Source: Trebouxia sp. TZW2008
Lineage: Eukaryota > Chlorophyta > Trebouxiophyceae > Trebouxiales > Trebouxiaceae
Reading direction: 5' to 3'
Assembly (NCBI GenBank): GCA_002118135.1
Contig: BDIU01000028.1
Span: forward strand, 6,711 to 70,710
DNA length: 64,000 nt
This document shows positions 42,901-50,100 of this stretch, one piece after another. Within the stretch, counting starts at the first letter, position 1. Every line of letters starts with the position of its first letter. A model generated the notes under the pieces. It was not told the origin of the DNA. It did not search any database and saw nothing but the letters and a program-made list of their open reading frames with translations. The position numbers were made by a program, and so were the translations under genes.

Positions 42901-45750
42901 CCAGCCAAGATAAAAACTACTGCCAAGGCAAAACTGACTGCCAAGACTGTCAGTCTCAAGTAAGGCAGTGACCGCAACTGTTGATCCGTTCATGAACACC
43001 CTGTCGAGTTATGAGAGAGAGAGAGTAATTTTACATGCTTTAGCCAGCCAACAAGGCTGATCACATGTGCCACACTGTGGCAATGACTATATTTCCATGA
43101 AATTCAGGCAGCCTATGACATAGTGAAGCACCCCCGATGCAGCGCGAGCAAAGTTTGTTGCACTGGCAAGCATTTGTCAAGTGCTCTGAAAATGCATTTT
43201 TGCTTGCAAATTGTGATCAAACTGAAAAGTGAGTGTTTTTCAGGGCGGCTGGGTGCACATGTGATTGTGCAACTGCGCCGCAACTCATTGTCATCTGTGT
43301 TGCTTGTGTATACCTCATGCTTGCAGCATGAGGCATGCAAAGGTTGAGGCTCTCAGCAACCAGCTCTTGCACATCAATACTCCAATCACATCCTGTGTAT
43401 CTCCATGCATGCATACATGTCATTGCGACAACTTGTCATGACAAATGCAAGCATCTGTGGTGCCACTTGCCTTAAATGACATCACAAAAGTTTGGCACAA
43501 ATCTGCAAATGTACCTTCTATGTGAGCATACATCATCAAGACAGACACGCATGTTTATTTATGCTAGTTCATCTTGGGTGCATACCCTTTGGCCTCATGG
43601 AGTGTTGTGCCGATTCATGTTTGATGCAGGCCCATGGAGCTTGAGGGTCCAAATCCTCACTTCTTGCAGTACCCTTTGCCCCTTGGCAATCATCCTGATG
43701 ACAAGGAGATTGTCACTCTCCTCCTCGTGGATACTATGACGGCTCATTTCAATGCAGGCCCTTTGAGCTGGAGGACCTAGACCTTGCAAAGGCTGTGGAG
43801 TTGTTGCAGTACCCTTTGCCCCTTGGTGATGATCCGGATGGCAATGAACCTGTTGCTCTCTTCTTCTCCTGATACTATGATGATTCATGTCCAATGCAGG
43901 CCCTTTGAGCTGGAGGATCTAGACCTTGCAAAGGCTATGGAGTTGTTGCAGTCCCCTTTGCGCCTTGGCAACCATCCTGATGACAATGAGATTGTCACTC
44001 TCTTCCTCGTGGATACTATGACGGCTCATTTCAATGCAGGCCCTTTGATCTGGAGCACCTAGACCTTGCAAAGGCTATTGACTTCTTGCAGTACCCTTTG
44101 CCTCTTGGTGATCATCCTGACGACAATGAGCCTGTCACCCTGAATTGCAGCAAATTTGGCCGTGATCTGCAAGCTGGTCATTCCAGGCCTCTCGTACCCA
44201 GGCAGATAATTGTGTCTGCTGAAGGGCTTGCAATGCAAGCCTTTTAATTTGGAGGACCTTCTTAGGTTGTGGAGTTCTTGCGGTACCCTCTGCCCCTTAG
44301 CAACCACCCTGATGATAGTGAGCCTGTCACTCTCTTTTTCTCATGTGATATTATGATGCTTCATTTTCAATGCAGGCCCTCTGACCTGGAGCATTTACAC
44401 CTTGCAAAGGCTGTGGAGATCTTGCAGTACCCTTTGCCCCTTGCTCAACATCCTGACGACAATGAGCCTGTCACCCTGAAGCGCGACAAATTTGGCTTAC
44501 ACGCGCAAGCTGGCAATCTCAGGTCCGCTGTACCCAAGCAGACAATTCTGTTTGCTGATGGGTTTGCAATGCAGGCCCGCTGACCTTGAGGATCTGGACC
44601 TTGCAAAGGCTGTGGAGTTCTTGCAATACCCTTTGCCGCTTGGCAACCATCCTGATGACAATGAGCCTGTGACTCTGAACCGCGGCAAGTTTGGCTTCTA
44701 CGTGCAAGCTGGTGATGTCAGGGCGAATATACCCAAGGTACTGATCTGCTTCTCTTCCACACAAGACAAGCACAGAACAGAGAGACAAGTGCAGTCTACG
44801 CTTCTTAGTGTCATTTTGGAATCTTATGTGAATACAGGCAGCCTGGGATTGTTGTATCTCGACTCATCTGCATGCCCTGTGGCACTGTTTTTATGGTTGT
44901 TAGTACCATCATTTGTGATGACACGACAGCTACATTGCTGTTGAGTACGGAACTTGATTTCCTATTGAACCTGTTCCTGGAATTCCTGTTCCCCGCTTGA
45001 TCTTTTCTGCCTTGAGGAAAACATCGATAGTTTTTTCTAGCCTACACGGTGTTGTGATGAAGTGGTTAGCTTTTCAGCTTGTTTCCCCCAAAACGCATCA
45101 TGGCAGACCCTGTTACAGCATGGCAAACCCTGTTGCAGTATGGCATATTGTGTTCTAAACTTAAGCTTGCTGTTGTCCAGGACCAGGAGGCAAGCACAAG
45201 CAGCCTGCAAGATGCATGTCAGCTGCTTCAGGCCAAACAGGCAACTCAAAAGCGACGCAACAGCAAGCAAGGCACCAATGACTCAGATGAGGCAATGGGA
45301 ACAGAAGCTGATGAGTCCAAAAGGGCAAGTTCAGTTCGTGCAAGCGGCAAAGCGAAAGCTTCTGATACAGAAACCACCAAGTCTACTGGCAAAGCTAAAA
45401 ATGTTGCTGCTAAGCCCAAAAATGTTGATGCTGCAAGCAAGCAAGGCAAGAAAGCCACTGGAACCCAGTCTGTGACAAAGTCTAAGGCAAAGTCCAGCAA
45501 GTCTAGCAAAGCAGTCAGTAAAACCAAAGGAACCCGCAGACAAACAAAATCAGCTAGTGCAGAGTGTAAAACTGCGACAGAAAATGATGCGCCTGTCAAA
45601 TCAGCCTATAGAGTCTTCTGGAGGCAACAATGGGACAGCTTGAGAACAGATGATCCTAGCATCAGTATGCCTGATGCCACAAAACGCATTTCCAAAGAAT
45701 GGAAACAGCTTGACGATGAGGCAAAGCAGCAGTATGCACTAGCAAAATAG
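30914..45750 (+). CDS. TOP1: Type IA DNA topoisomerase with C-terminal HMG box, probably organellar
   Basis: Sixteen exons join in phase to 1113 residues: 30914-31291, 31507-31731, 32356-32557, 33113-33237, 33496-33600, 34350-34509, 35293-35422, 36307-36517, 37240-37446, 38191-38346, 39133-39280, 40233-40375, 41746-41959, 42755-42959, 44575-44737, 45181-45750. The first ~95 residues are rich in Arg, Ala and Ser like a transit peptide. Then come the Toprim domain ([37 protein letters not shown]), the active-site segment [10 protein letters not shown] with the catalytic Tyr, and [14 protein letters not shown] zinc-ribbon repeat (CPAC, CSNYPEC) and two C-terminal topoisomerase repeats ([20 protein letters not shown]) follow. 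The tail is Lys/Ser/Ala-rich and ends in an HMG-like box ([15 protein letters not shown]). The usual HEAIRPT motif reads HGAIVPV here. Role: relaxing negative supercoils, likely in plastid or mitochondrion. Confidence 0.92.
31380..32120 (+). repeat. Echoes flanking topoisomerase exon 2
   Basis: Upstream: a copy of the exon start (GTTAGCAAGCTATTGTCACA) at 31386-31442, ahead of the exon at 31507. Downstream: copies of the exon end (GGCATCTGTCTGAAAGGCTCAAGG and variant) at 31745-31797 and 32048-32118. Confidence 0.82.
32680..33112 (+). repeat. Upstream echoes of topoisomerase exon 4
   Basis: The GTGTGCAG acceptor and exon start recur at about 32690, 32755, 32822, 32922 and 33040; the real exon is at 33113. 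The 32922 copy keeps about 85 bases including GTGCAGTCTGTTGCCTTGCA. Confidence 0.8.
33270..33440 (+). repeat. Upstream echoes of topoisomerase exon 5
   Basis: Copies of GGCAAGAAGATGCAAAGG at about 33280 (partial) and 33374-33425 (with GTGTGCAG acceptor) precede the exon at 33496. Confidence 0.75.
34595..35175 (+). repeat. Echoes of topoisomerase exon 6 end and exon 7 start
   Basis: At 34604-34640 is a copy of the exon 6 end (CAATGTTGCTGGCAATGGTC). At 35128-35185 is a copy of the exon 7 start (TTTGCAGAAGAGGGGCTGCT), ahead of the exon at 35293. Confidence 0.7.
36112..36240 (+). repeat. Upstream echo of topoisomerase exon 8
   Basis: About 110 bases from CAGGTCAAAGCAGAAGAATG onward copy the exon at 36307 very closely, including the acceptor, then diverge after GCCAAGGAGGG. 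Confidence 0.92.
36820..37125 (+). repeat. Two upstream echoes of topoisomerase exon 9
   Basis: Copies of GCCTGCAGGCCACAGCTGAG at about 36823-36895 and 37038-37115, ahead of the exon at 37240. The second has a GCCTGCAG acceptor as good as the real one. Confidence 0.88.
37455..37640 (+). repeat. Longest copy of the dispersed repeat (candidate SINE)
   Basis: Starts with GGTGCTGGGTGTGTGG and CTCGCCAGGCCGGCTTGTG and runs about 170 bases to TGTTTGAACCTGTGACC. The reverse complement of that end, GGTCACAGGTTCAAACACC, resembles the TpsiC arm and internal B box of tRNA genes, as in tRNA-derived SINEs. Confidence 0.65.
37745..38100 (+). repeat. Three upstream echoes of topoisomerase exon 10
   Basis: Copies of GGGCAGGAGGTGGGGTTGGC with the following coding stretch at about 37765-37850, 37915-37985 and 38030-38095; the real exon starts at 38191. 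Confidence 0.8.
38395..38890 (+). repeat. Several downstream echoes of topoisomerase exon 10 end
   Basis: The exon end CCCCCATCATATCTGTCCTACAGGTG recurs in degraded form at about 38408-38460, 38560-38600, 38620, 38655, 38755-38790, 38805-38830 and 38860-38882, inside a C-rich region. Confidence 0.72.
39000..39060 (+). repeat. Upstream echo of topoisomerase exon 11
   Basis: GAAGGGCAGGGTACTCAGGGCC and GTAGTAAAGAAGG copy the exon start at 39133. Confidence 0.65.
39685..39765. repeat. GGTG/GGAT simple repeat
   Basis: About 75 bases of GGATGGGTGGGTGGGTGAGT-type tetranucleotides in a topoisomerase intron. Confidence 0.95.
39830..40005 (+). repeat. Upstream echoes of topoisomerase exon 12
   Basis: One copy at 39830-39880 (CCGCTGGAGCAGTGCCAGGA) and one at 39946-39995 with a CTTGCAGGCGGCAAGCAC acceptor, ahead of the exon at 40233. 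Confidence 0.75.
40435..40670 (+). repeat. Three downstream echoes of topoisomerase exon 12 end
   Basis: Copies at 40440-40502, 40525-40578 and 40605-40665. The last keeps TTCTTCCAGCCACAGGTCAG, an intact exon end and donor. Confidence 0.88.
41330..41745 (+). repeat. Four upstream echoes of topoisomerase exon 13
   Basis: Copies of GGTGGGCAGACTGAAGCTGA at about 41335, 41457, 41583 and 41680; the real exon starts at 41746. The 41457 copy covers about 90 bases including both Cys codons of CPAC. Confidence 0.88.
42050..42600 (+). repeat. Downstream echoes of topoisomerase exon 13, about 174-bp unit
   Basis: The exon end (GATGAGGAAGAAGCTGCACA) plus the first part of the following intron repeats at about 42060, 42236 and 42400; the first two are nearly identical for 130 bases. 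A further copy at 42480-42590 reproduces the zinc-ribbon part of the exon (CNDYPEC). Confidence 0.92.
42650..42725 (+). repeat. Upstream echo of topoisomerase exon 14 interior
   Basis: TTTTGGATCTTTCCCTGCAGCTGGGCACTGAC copies the middle of exon 14 (CTGCAGCTGGGAACTGACAG) but lies before it, an exception to the usual arrangement. Confidence 0.65.
43615..44570 (+). repeat. Six upstream echoes of topoisomerase exon 15
   Basis: Copies start at about 43628, 43758, 43900, 44039, 44234 and 44375, each after AATGCAGGCCC or AATGCAAGCC; the real exon is at 44575. The 44039 and 44375 copies span the whole exon but read CCCAGGCAGATA and CCCAAGCAGACA where the exon has its CCCAAGGTACTG donor. Confidence 0.95.
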
Positions 45751-46177
45751 TATCAGCACTATGAACTGTACTCCCTAGTTTTGTCCTGTGGGTTTTGCTG
45801 TGTTACAACATGATTTGGTGCATATCTCACCTTAAGCAGCTGTGTGTCAGCGCAATTGCTGTCTCCCAAACCTTCAGAAAATCTTGTTGTGCTTGATTTG
45901 TATTGCTGTAGAAGGTTTTTGACGTCGACTGCAAAGTTGCTAGCCTTTGATTACGGTCATTTCATGTTATTTTATGCTTGGTACTGGCTTCATCTGATGT
46001 ACCTGGTGCTTCATATTGTTTGACGTGGGCACAACAAACGCTGTTGCTTATTGGCATAATTACCAGCAGACTATTGCAATGAAATTGGGCAGTATCCACA
46101 ATCACTATCCAAACTAGCCAAATTTGGCGGTTGCAGCCACATTCGCGCCAATGCGATGTAGACTACAACTGCTTGTA
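45751..46177. other. Spacer between convergent topoisomerase gene and small membrane protein gene
   Basis: Probably 3' UTRs. No gene or repeat recognised. Confidence 0.5.
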
Positions 46178-46720
46178 TCAAGGTCGAGATAGCATTTGCT
46201 TGATGTCCTTTACGTCATCCTTGATCTGTGCAACATCTTGCTTGATGCATGGGATCATGTCTACATAGCTAAGTCGCCTCTGTTGCTTGCACCAAAATTC
46301 CACAGCTCTGTTTCTACAGTAAGTTAAGGCTGTCGCCAGGCCGGCAATGACGGCCAAACGACCAAGTATGCTAAGCAGTTGCATGTTTTGTATGACCCAT
46401 AAAGTTAGTTGAGCTTTCCCTCTATAAGCCCAGAGCCCCAAAGCAACAAGCCCGTACACAGCAGCCCAACGATCTGTGGCCTCGTACTTTCCCTTGCTTG
46501 GAGTCTCCAACGGAAGAATGCCGTAGGGCAGCTTCTCATCTGATTGCTTTTGCGAGGACACAGCTTTGCAGCTTTGTCTAGGATTCACATGTGGTTCGAT
46601 ACCTTTTCGTGGACTGCATGCTGTGCTGTGTGCCCGGAAATACCTGATGCCGGGAAAGGTAGTCCTGCGGAGTCGGTGGGTACTCAAGGAGAGAAAGCAG
46701 GGAGTTACAGATGTTGACAT
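46178..46720 (-). CDS. Small membrane protein with organelle-type leader, unknown function
   Basis: An uninterrupted frame of 180 residues, the only complete intronless gene in the window. The first ~55 residues are rich in Ser, Arg, Thr and Pro with no acidic residue before about residue 40, which fits an organelle transit peptide. Two hydrophobic stretches follow (around residues 88-100 and 108-135). The C-terminus has a short amphipathic stretch with repeated D-V/I and K residues (VAQIKDDVKDIKQML) that could be coiled coil. I do not recognise the family. It is divergent from SURF6, with 388 bases between start codons. Lack of introns in such an intron-rich region may point to a young or retroposed gene. 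Confidence 0.6.
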   Translation of the reverse strand: MSTSVTPCFLSLSTHRLRRTTFPGIRYFRAHSTACSPRKGIEPHVNPRQSCKAVSSQKQSDEKLPYGILPLETPSKGKYEATDRWAAVYGLVALGLWAYRGKAQLTLWVIQNMQLLSILGRLAVIAGLATALTYCRNRAVEFWCKQQRRLSYVDMIPCIKQDVAQIKDDVKDIKQMLSRP

Positions 46721-47108
46721 TGTGCAACTCCAGTCGACTCAAATTGCTTCTTGTTGTGGAACCTTCAACACATTGCCTACGTCGCTATCAAACTTTTGCA
46801 CCGGCAACGTTCATCTTGATTGCAGCTCGCGCAAAGGTATCAGCTTCGCGGTGTCGCCCTTCTGCGAAGTAAACTATTTCTCATTTGAATAGTACTAGTG
46901 AGCCCGAGCCACCCCCGATGTGGGATGAGGGGGGTCATCAGGCCTGAGGAGGTCAACCTGTCGGCACAGCAAGGTCTTTCTTGCGCAACACCGATCACAT
47001 CGCACGCTTTACGCGGCTGCTTTGCGCCTGTTGATCCGTTTTGCTGAAGTCGCGTTACGGGCGCGTAAGTCAGCGTGTACAACTGTACGATCTGCAGACG
47101 CTGCTGCT
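46721..47108. promoter_or_regulatory. Spacer between divergent small membrane protein and SURF6 genes
   Basis: Both 5' regions lie in these 388 bases. The part near 46900-47050 is richer in CG dinucleotides than its surroundings. No motif recognised. Confidence 0.4.
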
Positions 47109-50100
47109 ATGTCGCACGACCTCCAGCAGAACGCTAAATTCTTTGATCGACTTGTAGATCTTGTCCCTGCTAAATACTACCATCACAGCGATCAAGAGGT
47201 TGTCAACACTAAATACCTCAAGAAAAATGCGAAAGCTGCGGCAAAACAAGCCATGAAAGAGCAGTACAAGCAGAATAAGAGGGCTAAGCTCAATCCAGAT
47301 ACTGCCAAAACATCGTTACAGATCCAGCAAGAGCAGGCGCAACGATTGCAGCAGTCGGACGCCAGCGACTCTGACGACGGAGCTGACGAGCCAAGCGAAG
47401 TTGCTCAGCAAACACTCGCTCAGCAGAAAGTTGCTCAAGTCGAGGAGCCTGAGCCAGTCAAGACCCTGCAGCTACCTGCAGGTATTGACTCTGCTTGTAG
47501 CCTGCGATTGTTGATCACATCAAGCAGCATTTCCCAGTACCACTGCTTTAGCTCATCACCATCTGTCACATCCAGCAGCACTGTCCCAGTGCCAAGCCAC
47601 GGGCTGTGTGAACTGTGTATGCAAAGCTTTCATTGGCTTGCAGGTGGTGACCCTTCACACTCTACCTTACAGCAGAAGCTGCAGGAGCGCTTGCAAGTAA
47701 GCTGCAGACCATGTGCTGATTCAGACCTGGTGCTGCGTATTGAGCTTTACTGTTGACAGCGTTGGACCAGACTCTTTCTTGCCTTAGTAAAAGCCTTGCA
47801 ACAGGCATACCACAGAATGCATGCATTGCAATGGTCTGCAGCTGTGCCATGCGCATGTGCGTTACACACATGATGAGCGTATGAGCTGTTTTCTCTCACA
47901 GCTGCACCGGTATCACGTCTGATGGCACAGAGCTTCCTTGCTGTGTCAATTTCTGCATGTTCAAAGCGCATGCGGTATATGCAAACTTTGGTCCGCAGCT
48001 GTAGTGTGCTTACAAAGTGGACCTGTACAGCAAGCTTTGACAACAACGCGGCCCAGCAACACAGCGCCCGTGCCATACACACTGGGCACCTTTGCTAGAA
48101 TGTGTTAGCTTATCATTACTATGACTATGATGACTGTGCATGCAAGATTTGTATGTTTTATATGCAGGCATTGAGGGACCAGCGGCATGCTGATGCAGAG
48201 GCCAAGAAGCCTGGCAAGGGCAAGAAGAAAGGCGAAGAAGTTATTATCATCATCATGATCATCATTGTTTTGGTTGTCAGTGTGTGCATGAACTATGTGG
48301 GTTTTATTTGCAGGCTTTGAGGGACCAGCGGCATGCTGATGCAGAGGCCAAGAAGCCCAGCAAGAGCAAGAAGAAAGGCAAAGACAAAGGCAAGCAGAAG
48401 GAGGCAAAGCCGTTGAGCACAGCAGACGCTGCCAAGGCATGGCGCCACAATCAGCTGACTGCAGACAAAGGCCAAAAGAGGTACAGTGATTCTCATTACA
48501 AGGACTGCATTTGTTCATTCATTATCATTCACAAGCCATGACAGACAGGCCCAGCTAGGTTTGAGCTGGACCTGTCTCCAATGAGTTCGGTTCTGTGCTA
48601 ACCTAGACCATGCATATTGAATATGCAGGTCACAAGAAACATGTCCTTACGTCGCGTTGTCCTCACTCAGAAGGACTGCATTGGTTACCTAAAAACATGT
48701 TTTACATCGCATCATCCTCGCTCTGAAGTACCATCGCAGTTGGAATGCAGTGGGTGGTTCCGATTTGCATCATCCCTACAGCAAGAATGTCCTTGTATCA
48801 AGTGTGCTTACACTGAGAGACTACTGTCACACCTGATGCCCGCCTCCTTCTACTAATCATGATGCTCACAACAAGCCAGCCTGGCCAAACAGGGAATGGG
48901 CCACACACACCTAGCACATTTGCTGGGACATGTATACTATTATCATTGTGCCCTGTTGTGATAATAATGATTACACTTGTTAGCATAGGTGCCAGGTGTG
49001 TCTGGCATAAGTCCTGTCTTGCAAGGCTGGCTTGTTCTGAGTGTCATGTTAAGGACAGTTGATATTCAACTGTTACAAGCCAGACAGGACAATGTCACTC
49101 CAGACCCTCTTAGGTTGACCAGGCTGCCGCAACCTTTGTCCTGAACAATGAATATGTAACATGGGGTGATCTGGTGTCTAGCATACTGTTAAGAGGTCCG
49201 TATCGTCTTGGCCTCTTTTAGCTCAACGCATACTTCATGCTCATTGTTGTCTGTGTAGTCAGTTTTATCATCATTGTTGTTGTGATTAGTCTTGTTCACT
49301 CAACAGCTAACACTGTTGTGACTGTTTGATGACAACATGACACCTAGACATACCATAACAACATGACACCTGTTCAGGCAACCCTGCTGTCCAACCACAC
49401 ACCAAGCACCGCACGCTTTCATCGCCACACCCAACGCACCACGCTGGGATGTCGCTGCCTGCAAGCATGCTTTAGCATGACATCATGATAATAAATAAGT
49501 GATTACACTATCCAGCACATGTGCTAGCTGTGTGGTCCAAGTCCTATCCCGCCAGGCCAGCTTGTTCTGAGCATCACGATAAGCACGATTGTTGTTCACC
49601 TTGCGAAAGTCAGACAAATGGTCAGAGATACATCAAGCCATGCAGGTCAAGCACTCTCTTGTTTTAGCAGCGTCATATAAATCCTCTGCAACCTGGAACA
49701 AAACAGATAGCACTCTCTTTGAGCAAGTGGCAGCTCACTACAATGTCCTGCAGCCGCAGCCAGTTTCACTTTTCTGGTGTTCTTGAATGAAAGGCTATAC
49801 CAACAGAACAAGCCAGCCTGACGAGACAAGCCTTGTGCCACACACACCCAACACAGGTGTTCATAAGTGCAATCATTACAACTACAGTTGATGTTCTTAT
49901 TGTAGTTGTCATGTCAACTGCAGGAAAGCAGACAGTCAGGACCCGACAGGATCCAAGCGCCAGAAGCAGCAGCCACAGACAGACGCTCAGACAGACATGC
50001 AGTTTGGCAAGATGGACATGGGCTCAGCTGGGCAGTTAGGCACACAGCACAAGAAGAAGAAGCCCAGCAAGGAGCAGCTGCTACAGGAAGCTGTCCAGAA

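Noticed and set aside
43615..44570. Six additional topoisomerase repeat exons counted as coding
   Set aside because: The real exons 14 and 15 already join in phase. Most copies are truncated, and the two full ones lack a GT donor.
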